The notes beneath the pieces were generated by a model. The model saw only the letters and a list, made by a program, of their open reading frames with translations, searched no databases and was not told where the DNA came from. A stretch of 64,000 nt of DNA from the NCBI GenBank assembly GCA_963576735.1, contig OY755171.1, positions 372,001 through 436,000 on the forward strand. Reading direction: 5' to 3'. Made by a program: the position numbers and the translations under genes. Positions 1-10,379 of the stretch are shown piece after piece. The DNA comes from Bedellia somnulentella. Taxonomy: Eukaryota; Arthropoda; Insecta; Lepidoptera; Bedelliidae. Position 1 is the first letter of the stretch. Every line of letters begins with the position of its first letter.

Positions 1-102
1 TGATTTGTTGAGCCTGTCGAGGCTTGTTTAAAATTTGTGAAATAGTGAATTTGATGTGTTCAGGGACGTGAGGATTAGATAATCTGCTCTCCATATGGTT
101 TT

Positions 103-550
103 TTAGTTAGTTAGCCCTTTTGCTATATTTTTTATAAATCCTGATCGTTTGTATGACTGTCCGGAAAGAACATAAGAATTAACTGAAGCGATATCCAAAA
201 TACGGAAAAAAATATTACGGGGCCAACGTCGTGTTCTTCTTTTGCAAGTCATCTTTGAACATTTCTCATCAAGAGCATCGACGCCTCCTTTAGTTGCTAA
301 GACCATGATCCAAGGGCTCAATATCATCTGCAGCAGTTTCCAGTTCCGTGTCGGACAGACTACATTCAGAATCGTCTTGAGACTCCATGACCTCCATAAC
401 AAAATTTTCGTCGATGTCCGAATCACCGCTAAAATCATCATCTCCTTCACTAAAAAGCCACTCTTCTAATATTGCAGCTGAGGAAGGGCCTGACAAGTTA
501 ATTTCACGTGGATGCCGTGAGCGAGAAGTACTTGGTTGCTCAGAATCCAT
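103..550 (-). pseudogene. piggyBac-like transposase, internally deleted
   Basis: Two overlapping - strand frames carry the two ends of a piggyBac transposase. The frame starting at 550 has the acidic N-terminal region typical of the family (EEWLFSEGDDDFSGDSD). The frame ending at 103 has the conserved C-terminal block TKGGVDALDEKCSKMTCKRR followed by RWPRNIFFRILDIASVNSY. The whole central catalytic core, several hundred residues in complete members, is missing and the two ends are in different frames, so this is a non-functional deletion derivative. Upstream on the - strand (about 560-1270) lies AT-rich sequence with a repeated 'actagtaacgccatct' motif (near 1163 and 1233), probably the element's 5' flank. 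I could not fix its terminal inverted repeats because the left end may fall outside the window. Confidence 0.7.
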
Positions 551-1270
551 CCTAAAAATAAAATTAATATTGTTACAAAATGTTACGTACTCAATGACAT
601 AGGTCTGTGGGACCTACAAAAAAATTTCAAACTTCGATTCTTACCTCAAATATGCGCGAAGCGGCCCGTCCTCTTCACTGCTCGCGGCGTACTAACGAAC
701 TTGAAGGTAGACAAAAGTACAACACGATCCGGTGCAGTAGAGCGAGACAGCGAGTGTTTTTTTTCGGCGCGGGAGTCTAATAGACCTATATCAGTGCTTA
801 AGGGATATTTATTGACCAATAACGCACTTTACACAACACAACAAACACTATCGATAATTAACTATCGATACTCGCACTAATTAACAACACTAATTTACTC
901 CGTTATAGTAACACTGTCCACACCGTTAAGCTTATTTCCGTAATCCGTATATCACTGCACTGTCGTATTTAATTTCTTCGCTCTAGTATTTCGCTTGTTC
1001 TCGCTTTAGTTCTTCGCACTCGAATAACTCCGTAGCACGCGTCGCTCTTTATATATGCCAAATCTCAAATACGCGAATATTACAGAAAGTTCTAGTACCA
1101 CATTCTCGAAAAGTCGATATTCGAGAAACATCTAGTAATTCCTTTTTTTACTTATTAAAATACTAGTAACGCCATCTGTTCTCTAGTAGTGACACTTCCT
1201 TCAGCAACAGATATCATGGCGACTCATTAAATACTAGTAACGCCATCTAGTATAATCTAGTAGTGGCAAA

Positions 1271-2355
1271 TCCTATCTCCTACTTGCGAACAGATGTCGT
1301 AACAATAACAACAAAAAAAATGAGTAAAAAAATAAAAATCAACCCTGTGCAATGAATTAGTCACTGGCTAATTCAGCTTACAACTTATTCTTTAACAATA
1401 TTTATAATAAGACTGAACGGAGGGCTCTGTCATGCAATGAGAAAAAGGATGTTTTTAATATTATCACTTTTCCTTTTTTTATAGCTAAAAACCTTCTCCA
1501 AGTTTTAAGTAATACTTTACAAAAAGAATCAGTCGAATCGGTCTAACCGTTTTCGAATCTTGAGCTTGACTTGACCTTTAGCAATCCATTTTTATTATAT
1601 AGAAGAAGAAGATAACAATATGTTTGGCCACCATTGCCCCTGAGCCAACAACTGCATCGGTATACACCTACATATTATCATTATCACTATAATTATTCAG
1701 CCATTACACTTCTACTACTGGACTAAAGCCTCCCCTTAAGATTTCCACAACCAATGGTCCTGTATTGCCCTCATCGTACGTGCCCCAACGGACGGTTCTG
1801 TGTATGGCCACCATACCATAATTCGGTAGGCAAAGTTTTTTTTTTGTATTTTTTTTTTTTATTATTTATAAATATTTTTATAAATTTAAATTATATATAT
1901 TATTATATATTATTTATATAAATAATTTTAAACCAAAGCAAACACAAATTTAAAAATCTATTTAACATTTTTCATTTAAAATGAGTAATTGTTAAATTAT
2001 GATTTTTTTTAAGTTTGTTCATCTTTTGTTCTTAATGACGTCATCGATCAACGAAATCACATAGCGACATGCAACGAAGCCAAAAAAAAAAGTCCAAAAG
2101 TTTATTCTTCAAAGTTAAGTTAAAAACTAACATTTTTTTAACGTAAATAAAAATAACAACATAATAAAAATAAATTGTCCATCACAAAAACCAATCACAT
2201 AACGTGAGAAGAAAAATCCTCACCAGACAATTATTCCTGGGAATAACGAGGGAAGATTTATAGCTTTACGGACACGGTCATGTGCGCGTTGGGTCCTTGT
2301 CGTTTAAAAAATCTTGAACACTGTAGTAAGATTTCTTTAAAAGCATTGCTTTAAA
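1271..2355. other. Gene-free AT-rich stretch with repeat relics
   Basis: No coding exon seen. About 1690-1800 resembles a widespread insect retroposon tail (ctactactggactaaagcct, followed by 'ccacaaccaatggtcctg'). 1500-1615 looks like the end of another dispersed element ('ggtctaaccgttttcgaatc'). The rest is low-complexity A/T. Confidence 0.4.
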
Positions 2356-2722
2356 GCGACATGATAGTCCAGTGGGTAGAACACCCGCCCGAAAAACAGA
2401 AGGGCGTGAGTTCCAATCCTGGGACGGGCCTACACCAATTTGTCTTTTCTAAAGTCATATGTGTGGTTAATTTATCATGGTTGCTAACGGTGAGGGAAAA
2501 CATCGTGAGGAAACCCACATGGCTGAGTTGTACTTAGTCATGTGACAGTGTATTCGTACAAAACGGCGATAGGCCTGCCCCCTATCACGTGAGTACACTG
2601 TCTAAGCAAAACGTGGGTACCTTCTCTGGAAACTAGATGGCGCTTGCCATGTGAGTTCAGGAGTATTGGTACCTCTGCCAACCCCTTCGGGGATAAACGG
2701 CGTGAACGTTTATGTTATGTTA
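2356..2722 (+). repeat. tRNA-derived SINE, family A, copy 1
   Basis: Near full-length copy of a family seen at least four times here. The head has polymerase III promoter-like boxes (A box around 'tagtccagtgggtagaac', B-box position 'gagttccaatcctggg'). The body contains 'cctacaccaatttgtctttt' and 'ctctgccaaccccttcggg', and the copy ends in the family tail 'gtttatgttatgtta'. No clean target duplication is visible; flanking 'attgc...ttt' on both sides is only suggestive. Confidence 0.75.
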
Positions 2723-3043
2723 ATTGCCTTTTTAAAAGATGCCACAGGCAATCACAACATGTCAGAATGAAGTTTGTTGAACATTTGGAGGGATAGTCCC
2801 ATAAAGGAGTTACTTACTTTATTAAGTCTCCACTTTGGTACGAGAGCGAAATGTTCAATAATAATATCTAACATTTTTTTGGCCAAAAATTTCACGAATT
2901 TGTTTCTCAAATGAAATTATCACGATATTGTACTAAACACACCTTAATTTTGGATATTTTAGTAATAAACTGCAAAAACGAATGTCTTTGAAATAACATT
3001 AAAGGTCAAATAATCTTACAGTTTTTTGACAAAATAACAGTCA

Positions 3044-3234
3044 TAAATAAAAGATGTTATTAAAGGAAAGAAAAATTTCGACACTGACGGGATTTGAACC
3101 CGCGACCTTCGGGTATACGCCCCCGTAGGTCGCGGGTTCAAATCCCGTCAGTGTCGAAATTTTTCTTTCCTTTAATAACATCTTTTATTTATGAGTAATA
3201 ATCCCCACATGAGGAATTCATGTCAAAAATCATT
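3044..3234 (+). mobile_element. Palindromic tRNA-headed retroposon, short form
   Basis: A 191-bp insertion flanked by an identical 13-bp direct repeat AAAATAACAGTCA (3031-3043 and 3235-3247). Bases from about 3045 to 3190 form a near-perfect palindrome: the same body sequence ('gatgttattaaaggaaag') and T-arm-like 'gggatttgaacccgcgacc' read outwards in both directions from a centre near 3120. The right side continues into the unpaired 3' body 'taatccccacatgaggaatt'. It is a deletion form of the element at 4689-5076, keeping only the 3' half of the tRNA-like head in each arm. The target duplication indicates insertion by target-primed retrotransposition (inference). Confidence 0.75.
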
Positions 3235-3264
3235 AAAATAACAGTCACCTTAGCTTTATTTAAT

Positions 3265-3410
3265 TTAATTTCAAGAAAAAAATACTAATAAATAAAGAAT
3301 AAATAAAGGAAAGAAAAATTTCGACACAGGCGGGAATAATAGTCTTTATTTATTTTTTATTTATTAGTAATAATCCCCATTGAGGTTTTCATGAACAAAA
3401 AGATTTAAAT
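3265..3410 (+). repeat. Truncated copy of the palindromic retroposon family
   Basis: Contains 'aaaggaaagaaaaatttcga', a stub of the tRNA-like head, then the 3' body 'taatccccattgaggttttc'. Approximate flanking repeats 'ttcaagaaaaaa' lie at about 3270 and 3410. Confidence 0.5.
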
Positions 3411-3860
3411 TCAAGAAAAAATGATTAAAAACATAATATCTCGAAATGGTTTCGTAATCAGCATCCCTTTTGTAAAACTTTGCATACCGAATTGTTATAT
3501 AAGAAACGATTTGTTTGCAATGGCGCTTACTTTGAATATAAGGTAAAAATTATATATTGAAATATTTGTAAATATGCATGACAGACGAAATTTAGACAAA
3601 CCTGTAATAAAAAAATCTATTTCAACAAGAGAAGTCAATGCAACTAGTGGAGGTCCAATACTAAACAATATATATGCTTTTCCAAAACATAGTTTATCGC
3701 TTTCCTCAGCCGCCATCTATTTACTGCAACCCTCATCTAGTGAGCACTAAAATTGTCGGATACGAGAACCCCCTCTTTAATAGTTAAAATGTCATCGACA
3801 TTCAAACATGACGGAGGTCACTACAGCTACAAATTATTATATTACGCGTTCTATTTAGAC

Positions 3861-4222
3861 GACGTGATAGCTCAATGTGTAGAACACCGGTTATCGTGTA
3901 AACGACTAGTGTTCGAATCCCGGGTCGGGCCTACACCAATTTGTCTTTTCTAAAGACATATATGTGTGGTTAATTTATTATGGTTGTTAACGGTGAGGGA
4001 AAACATTGTGAGGACACCCACATGTCTGAGTTGTACTTAGTCATGTGACAGTGTATTCGTACAAAAACGGCGATAGGCCTGCCCCCTATCACGTGAGTAC
4101 ACTGTCCATACAAAACGTGGGTACTCTGTACACCAGGTGACAAAGTCACGTGATGTTCAGAATTATTAGTACCTCTGCCAACCCCTTCGGGGATATTCAG
4201 CGTGAACGTTTATGTTATGTTA
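3861..4222 (+). repeat. tRNA-derived SINE, family A, copy 2
   Basis: Full-length 362-bp copy with intact pol III-like boxes: 'gatagctcaatgtgtagaac' (A box) and 'tgttcgaatcccgggtcggg' (B box). It ends in the family tail 'gtttatgttatgtta'. An 11-bp target duplication TCTATTTAGAC is present at 3850-3860 and 4223-4233. The right edge lies only about 30 bp upstream of the Hip14 exon that starts at 4264. Confidence 0.85.
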
Positions 4223-4263
4223 TCTATTTAGACTGATGACGAATCTGATGTGTCTGGTTCCAG

Positions 4264-4514
4264 GTGAGAAGAACCACGTGCACTTCATCGGCTTCCTGCT
4301 ATGCCTCATCGTGATGTGCAGCTGGTTGGTGTGGGGCGGCGTGCAGTACATCAGGCAATGTCCCCGCGAGGGCGGGATGGACCCTCCCTCCCCCACGCCC
4401 GCCCCCGGGTTCCTCACGTACATGCAATGCAGCGCCTGGCTGTCGTGGGTGCTGGCCAATGCGGTGTTCCATATGTTCTGGGTCACCGTGCTGTTCGGGA
4501 CTCAGCTTTATTTG
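4264..4514 (+). CDS. Hip14: Hip14 (ZDHHC17-type palmitoyltransferase), penultimate coding exon
   Basis: This GC-rich exon encodes the part of Hip14 just after the DHHC catalytic motif. It starts by completing a glycine codon, then GEKNHVHFIGFL, matching the stretch after HHCPWVGNC in the family. It then gives a transmembrane helix (IGFLLCLIVMCSWLVWGGV), a proline-rich luminal loop and a second helix (WLSWVLANAVFHMFWVTVLF). The family S-acylates synaptic proteins at Golgi and vesicle membranes. The exon is bounded by 'ctggttccag' before 4264 and 'ttg|gtgaga' after 4514; it enters in phase 1 and leaves in phase 0. The preceding exons with the ankyrin repeats and the DHHC cysteine were not found and probably lie left of the window. 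Identity rests on order and spacing of conserved residues shared with the last exon. Confidence 0.88.
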
Positions 4515-4773
4515 GTGAGACTAATTTGAATATTGAGGATATAGTTTATTTGATGTCGAATAAGTTAACCCTTCAGCGGATGAGAGGCGCCCGGACGCCT
4601 CTGCTTTTTAATTATGAAATTTCGTCAACGGTTGAGAAACGCCCGGGTGCCTCTGTCGGAGCGCGCCACTTAAACGTTATTGGTGATATAATTTAATGTT
4701 TTTTGACATGAATTCCTCATGTGGGGATTATTACTCATAAATAAAAGATGTTATTAAAGGAAAGAAAAATTTC

Positions 4774-4846
4774 GACACTGGCGGGGTTCGAACCCGCGAC
4801 CTTCGGGTATACGCCCCCGTCGCTCTGCCAACTGAGCTACAGTGTC
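4774..4846 (-). other. tRNA-like sequence in retroposon arm
   Basis: 73 nt with a perfect 7-bp acceptor stem (GACACTG/CAGTGTC), D arm (GCTC/GAGC) and T arm (GCGGG/CCCGC around TTCGAAC). The anticodon arm is abnormal: CGGG/CCCG closes an 8-nt loop GGCGTATA. It is the head of a repeat, not a functional tRNA gene. Confidence 0.65.
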
Positions 4847-4964
4847 AGTTGGCATCCAGCGCGAAGTCCGAATTAGTTAAAATTCGGAGGTAGGAAACGC
4901 AAACACTACTTGAACGTGTAAAAAAGAAACAAAGGATAGAGAAATTTCGCGCTGGATGCCAACT

Positions 4965-5037
4965 GACACTGTAGCTCAGTTGGCAGAGCGACGGGGGCGT
5001 ATACCCGAAGGTCGCGGGTTCGAACCCCGCCAGTGTC
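4965..5037 (+). other. tRNA-like sequence in retroposon arm (inverted partner)
   Basis: Inverted copy of the 4774-4846 sequence with the same stems and the same 8-nt anticodon loop, followed directly by the body 'gaaatttttctttcctttaa'. Confidence 0.65.
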
Positions 5038-5089
5038 GAAATTTTTCTTTCCTTTAATAACATCTTTTATTTATGAGTTATTGGTGATA

Positions 5090-5454
5090 GTTATAAAGAC
5101 TTATTTTATTTATTTTTATTTTATTTGTTTGGAATACTTACAGCTAAATTATACAATAAATATTTATAAAATCAGTTATCAACTAAGCCAATAACAAGCA
5201 TTGACAAATAAAGTACATAGAGAAGACTTATTAACTAGGAAATAAATATCTTACAAAGTAACAACAATTATTTTATTAGTAACTGTTGCGCTCACATTGA
5301 GACTAAAAAATAATACTAATGCTGTATTGTAGCCGCCGGGATCAATGAATTCTTTTAGCGGAAATGCTAATTTAAACTTTTTTAACGGTCTCCTCTGAGG
5401 GGTTAACGACGAAGTGGGACAAGCAATAGAGATATAATTTATGTATGTTATAGA
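5090..5454. other. Gene-free intronic stretch
   Basis: AT-rich Hip14 intron sequence; I see no coding or repeat signature apart from a possible old element edge near 5330-5440. Confidence 0.3.
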
Positions 5455-7083
5455 ATAGAAAACTCTTTATTGTACATCAAATATGGAAAAACAATTACAA
5501 ATACACAGAATGAATTAACAAAAGTACAATTGGCGGTCTTATCACTAAAAGCGATCTCTTCCAGACAACCTTTGAATGGAGAGGTCAATAAATTAGAGTC
5601 ATGTGAGATAGATGTACAACAACATGGCGAAACTGATAACTATGCGTTAATCTGCACAAACAATACAACAATCCAGTCATACTTAAATCTAGTTATAAAA
5701 TAATAAACTATTAACAAACATATAAATATTATGATACATATTTTTATTTATATACTTAATATATATAATTTAATTTGCAACAGTATTATAGCGTTTCAGT
5801 AAGGTAGTGCTTTTTTACCATATCCTTGAAAATAGATTGGGATTTAGCCTGACGAATCTCTACCGGAAGTGCGTTCCACAATTGAACAGCCTGCACAGTG
5901 AAGGAGGAGCCATAGTAATTGGTTGAATGGGAGGGAGGGAATGCTTAATAGAAGATTATGTTCAGAACGTAGATTAAGATCGTGGGAAGAGGAGAGAAAT
6001 TGAAAACGTTCTTTTAGATAGAAAGGGGTGGCAGGATTAAACAAAATAGAGTAAAGGAGAGAAAGTGTATGTGCATTCCGGCGGAGACGGATAGGAAGCC
6101 ATTTCAGTTGAGTGCGATATACAGATACATGATCATATTTCCTCAATCCAAAAATAAACCTAATGCAAAAGTTTTGGAGGCGCTCAAGTTTATTAAGTTG
6201 CTCTTCAGTTATATCAAGGTAGCAGGTATCAGCATAGTCAAGAAGGGGCAAGAGAAGTGATTGAGCTAACGCAGTTTTAGTAGCAGTAGGAAGAAAATTA
6301 CGCAATCTTCTGAGGGATCCCGCTGAAGCGCACATCTTTCGGCTAACCATTTATAATTGTGGCACCCAAGATAAGGTGCTGTCTATCATTATCCCTAGGT
6401 TATTTACTGTAGGGCTAAAAGGAATTGATGTTCCGTCAAATAATATAGGCGGTAGTGACTTATAGTCGATCCTAGAAATAATTCGAGAACTACCGACTAT
6501 AATTATCTGTGTCTTATTTGGATTCACTTTTAGTCCATATGCTTCACTCCATTTCAAAATCCGCTCCAAATCAACATTAATCAAGTTCATGGACATATTT
6601 AATCGGTCAAAATTAGCCTGTGTGTAAATCTGAAGATCATCTGCATAAAGGTGGTAGGAAGAAGTTAGTTGAAGAGAAATACTATTAATAAATATAGCAA
6701 ATAAAAGAGGAGACAACACACCACCTTGTGGAACACCGGCAGTTAACTAGCACCAGGGAGAGTAAGACTCCTCGATGCGTATACGCTGCCGTCGTCCTAG
6801 TAGATAACTACGAAACCAGTCAATCACCGTTGGAGATATGTTAACAGAACGAAGTAAAGCTAATAATATTTCGAAGTCAACTGTGTTGAACGCACTACTA
6901 AAATCTAGCAATGCTAGGATAGTCAGCAGACCCTTATCCATCCCCAAACGAATGTCGTCAGTAATTTTGACAAGAGCCGTGACAGTACTGTGAGAAGGAC
7001 GGAAACCAGATTGAAAAGGATTAAGGAGATCATTTTTAGTGAGAAAGTCACTGAGTTGTCTATTAACCAGTCGTTCAAGAACT
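5455..7083 (-). pseudogene. 5'-truncated non-LTR retrotransposon (LINE), broken
   Basis: A single - strand frame encodes the C-terminal two thirds of a reverse transcriptase. It begins at about 7083 with LERLVNRQLSDFLTKNDLL and continues through FQSGFRPSHSTVTAL and ALLDFSSAFNTVDFEIL. It then has GVPQGGVLSPLLFAIF (near 6720), the catalytic YADD (HLYADDLQIY, near 6640) and the thumb/C-terminal region that ends at 5844. In-frame stops interrupt it at about 6744 (after ESYSPWC) and at about 6351 (after LSWVPQL), so it is dead. No endonuclease domain is present: the copy stops at about 7083, where a 'tttatgttatgtta' SINE-type tail begins. The 3' untranslated part probably runs to about 5455. Confidence 0.8.
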
Positions 7084-7527
7084 TTATGTTATGTTAATTT
7101 AATTTATGTTTTTTTATATTCTAATCTACATCTAATGTATGTATGTAGAGATTATAGGCCGATATAATCACCTGGATCTTCGAGCTGAATCATCTTCAAA
7201 TTTCTTACCCTAACAGCCGGTTTCACATCTGAGCATTCTAGCTCTAATCAGTTGAGTTTTTATCAAACTCTAAGTAAGTACTTAAGTTTAAGGTGTTTCA
7301 CAGAACAAACACTGCTCGCTGCTATAATGTGATCAACAAAGTATTTAGTTAAGATTTTAATCAAAATCTATGAACGTTTCAATTTACCTACAAAAACCGG
7401 TAATACTGATGAAGTTATATTTCATTAATTATATTTTATATTAATTAGCAAATTGTATCTACAAACTTGATTCAATAATATTTAATTAGTAGTTACATTT
7501 ATTATGAGGTTTTGAGACCATTTAATT

Positions 7528-7890
7528 TAGTCCAGTGGGTAGAACACCCGCCCGAAAAACAGAAGGGCGTGAGTTCCAATCCTGGGACGGGCCTACACCA
7601 ATTTGTCTTTTCTAAAGTCATATGTGTGGTTAATTTATCATGGTTGCTAACGGTGAGGGAAAACATCGTGAGGAAACCCACATGGCTGAGTTGTACTTAG
7701 TCATGTGACAGTGTATTCGTACAAAACGGCGATAGGCCTGCCGCCTATCATGTGAGTACACTGTCTAAGAAAACGTGGGTTCCTTCTCTGGAAACTAGAT
7801 GGCGCTTGCCATGTGAGTTCAGGAGTATTGGTACCTCTGCCAACCCCTTCGGGGATAAACGGCGTGAACGTTTATGTTTATGTTATGTTA
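7528..7890 (+). repeat. tRNA-derived SINE, family A, copy 3
   Basis: Almost identical in sequence to the 2356 copy but missing the first few bases ('gcgacatga'). It ends in 'gtttatgtttatgttatgtt' and is nested in the Harbinger element, so it inserted later. Confidence 0.75.
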
Positions 7891-8117
7891 ATTAAATAAA
7901 AAATAGAAATAAAGAAACAATAAAACTGGGCAACGGAACGCACATACACCAAAGAGCACTAAACCAATTATTGTGATCAAACGTCAATCAAAATTATATT
8001 ATTATTTTTTTTGTTATTGGCGGTATCCGCCGAATATTTTTTCAGCAATTTCGCCACAAACAGCATGATTTAGTCTCGCATGTGAATTTTAGTTGTAAGG
8101 ATTTTTATCATTAAAGC

Positions 8118-8119
<2 letters not shown>

Positions 8120-8178
<59 letters not shown>
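8120..8178. repeat. (TA)n microsatellite
   Basis: Uninterrupted TA dinucleotide run of about 59 bp. Confidence 0.95.
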
Positions 8179-8181
<3 letters not shown>

Positions 8182-8476
8182 AATGTAATTATTAAACAAT
8201 TAGATCTTGAAGGTATTTAATCAATGGTGAAGTAAAGACTAAGTTAAGAGTTATTTATATTTTGGAAAGAACATAAAATTAAAGAAAAAATATTCATTAT
8301 CGCGAATCCCAACAAATTTTGTCATGCTCTAAAGTTTAGACAAAATATAAAAGTAAAATTAAATTAAACTAAAAATAATTTAAGCGAAGAAACAAATAAA
8401 AATAAAATGAAAACTATCTTAAAATCAAAAATTAAGCAATAACTGACATTTTACATGAATTATTGTATTATTAAAA

Positions 8477-9013
8477 CTATAATCTTATATTGTTGATTCT
8501 GATAAATTTACCTAGAACCGTAATTAGATCGGAGGAAGAAGATGATAAACTCAACATACTATGAAAATTAGTGGGAAGCGGGATGCGAATTCTGGCTAAA
8601 GCAATGTATAGATTAAAAGATAAATTACGTGAACATGCAAAAAAATTATGATCTAATGTTCCCTCATCTACACCACACTCGCATAGGGAGTTATCTCGAA
8701 CCCTAATTTTATTTAGAAAAACTGGAGAACCACAATGACCAATACGTAGAGGGATCAAGGTTGATGTGACTGATTTTGTAATTTTTTTAAATTTACTAAA
8801 CCATGGTTTGCATGGAATAATTGGTTGAATAGATTTGAAATAAAACCCCTTGCTAGCCTCGTCCCATCTTCTTTGCCAGGCAGAACGAAGATGAGGAAGA
8901 GCTGCATTACGCTGGTCATAACCCATAATAAAATAGTGTTTTATGTCAGTAACTGAATTCGTAGCAAGTTTTGCAAGACTATCTACCTTTTCATTACCAA
9001 AGATTACCAACAT
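8477..9013 (-). pseudogene. LINE 3' fragment: RNase H end and C-terminal region
   Basis: The frame begins with GNEKVDSLAKLA, which matches the last conserved block of a retrotransposon RNase H domain (the NE.AD-type motif). It continues to a cysteine/histidine cluster (DNSLCECGVDEGTLDHNFFAC), as in the C-terminal tail of I, R1 and Jockey-type LINEs that carry RNase H. The reverse transcriptase itself is absent, so this is a 5'-truncated copy. It is nested in the Harbinger element. An A-rich stretch at 8280-8470 may be its 3' untranslated region. Confidence 0.65.
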
Positions 9014-9209
9014 GACTTGGAATATATATCAATAAAATCTAATATATAAATATATATGAATCTCGATCCAGATCAACGAATTTATTTCAAGCCAAAATTA
9101 TAATGAAAAAGAAATTTAAGCTTGTTTTGTTCGGTATCGGTAGTTCTTGCTTGCTGTAAATGAGGAAAGATAGTTACGGAGTTACGTGTAATCTTTCATG
9201 GTTAATTAA

Positions 9210-9900
9210 TTAAGTAACACCGAGCAGGGGGACTAGACATGGAAAAAGAATTAAAAAAAAGGTCTCCCAACTACATCCATCATGAGCTGATCCAGGCCAT
9301 CTTGCAATCAGACTGCATATTCTTAAATTTGCATCGCATAATGCTTGCACATTAACTGAAAGAAAGCCTTTTCGATTCCGGTAAAGCTCAGCCCTATTAC
9401 CACCTGGGGAATTTATTTTGACATGGGTACAATCAACAGCTGCAAAAACTCTAGGGAATCCAGCTATGTCATGAAATCTTGAAGCCACTGTAGGACGCTG
9501 CTCTTGAGTTGGCATATAAATAAATTCTGGTCTCAATAGTGCTATTGCTGTTGTGACCCTATCCGTGACACGGCACACGGTAGCTTTGCTGACATTTGCA
9601 GTATCCCCAATGACAGCTTGGAAGCTCCCAGTCATAGAACCGCAGTGTTATTAACAGTTGGAGCAATGGTGATAAACAATCACTCCGTTGCGTTCTTGCT
9701 GGTGGGATCCTTCGTTGCACTTTCCTAAAGATGCTGCGCACCGATTCTTTACTGAACCTGAAACGTTCTTTAAATTGGTTTTCACTGAGCGTTTCAAAGA
9801 AATTTGGCCGGATCCTAGGAACTCCTCGGCGACGGCGTATTTGCCTCTGAGGTATCTGCTGTGGTTCCTCTAGTGAAGATAACGATGTATCCGTAGACAT
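9210..9900 (-). pseudogene. HARBI1-type transposase, frameshifted and truncated
   Basis: The start at 9900 gives MSTDTSLSSLEEPQQIP, then the N-terminal helical region with FKERFRFSKESVRSIFRKV and SPLLQLLITLRFY. At about 9635 the reading shifts frame. The second frame has the helix SKATVCRVTDRVTTAIALL, then the first catalytic segment GFPRVFAAVDCTHVKI, where the aspartate of VDCTH is the first DDE residue, and the conserved ELYRNRKGFLSVNVQALCD. It ends in garbled sequence after SAHDGCSWETF, before the second and third catalytic residues. The copy therefore has at least one 1-2 nt indel and lacks its C-terminus. The matching inverted repeats at 7214 and 10221 make it the gene of that element. 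Confidence 0.85.
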
Positions 9901-10379
9901 CTTCAGAATACAATGTGTTTATCGTCTAATATTTCACAATTACAAATTGGAGCACCGTTTAAGAAGCCGATTTCGACAACTTAACTGTCACTCACTCAAA
10001 TCTGCGATGATGACTGTTTGAGTATTGTCAAACGAGTTCAGAAACGCAAATTTCGACATTTAGGTCAGTTTTTTGACTGATGCGCAAAATTTTGATCATT
10101 TAATCAAAACTTGATTAAATTACAATATTTCATCAAATCAGAAACGTAATTTTGGTAAGTTGGTACTTAATTACGGTTTGAGATGCTTTTATCGTTGAAT
10201 TCTCAGATGTGAAACCGGCCGTTAGTTTATTTTTTTCTTTTGAATTAACTGTGTGTGTATCTTGTTTTAACTTGTGGTCATCTGTTATTGGCCTTATTTA
10301 CTGTACTGTTTCATCTAACTATATAATATGTGTTGCTGTTGATGATCCTTATATAATAAATAAGTTGTCCCCCCCCCAG

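Larger units (their letters stand above)
4689..5076. mobile_element. Palindromic retroposon with two facing tRNA-like heads
   Basis: A 388-bp insertion with an identical 13-bp target duplication GTTATTGGTGATA (4676-4688 and 5077-5089). Two arms of about 130 bp (about 4736-4867 and 4947-5077) are inverted copies. Each contains a body ('gatgttattaaaggaaag'), a complete 73-nt tRNA-like sequence and the stem 'agttggcatccagcgcgaa'. The arms are separated by about 80 bp containing 'cactacttgaacgtgtaaaa'. The left side extends further into the family's 3' body (catgaattcctcatgtgggg). The sequence can fold into one long hairpin. Confidence 0.8.
7214..10221 (-). mobile_element. PIF/Harbinger DNA transposon with nested insertions
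   Basis: Terminal inverted repeats pair CAGCCGGTTTCACATCTGAG at 7214-7233 with its near-exact complement at 10202-10221 (one mismatch). TA lies outside both ends (7211-7212 and 10223-10224), but a clean 3-bp TWA duplication is not visible. Inside are a frameshifted HARBI1-type transposase (9210-9900), a SINE A copy (7528-7890), a long TA repeat and a LINE fragment (8477-9013). The whole 3 kb sits in the Hip14 intron. Confidence 0.75.

Noticed and set aside
4570..4660. Tandem pair of 'cgcccgg..gcctctg' motifs as a regulatory hairpin
   Set aside because: Two diverged copies 59 bp apart in an intron; too little to support a function.
4774..5037. Two functional tRNA genes
   Set aside because: Stems are good but the anticodon loop has 8 nt and the sequences are arms of a repeat with a target duplication.
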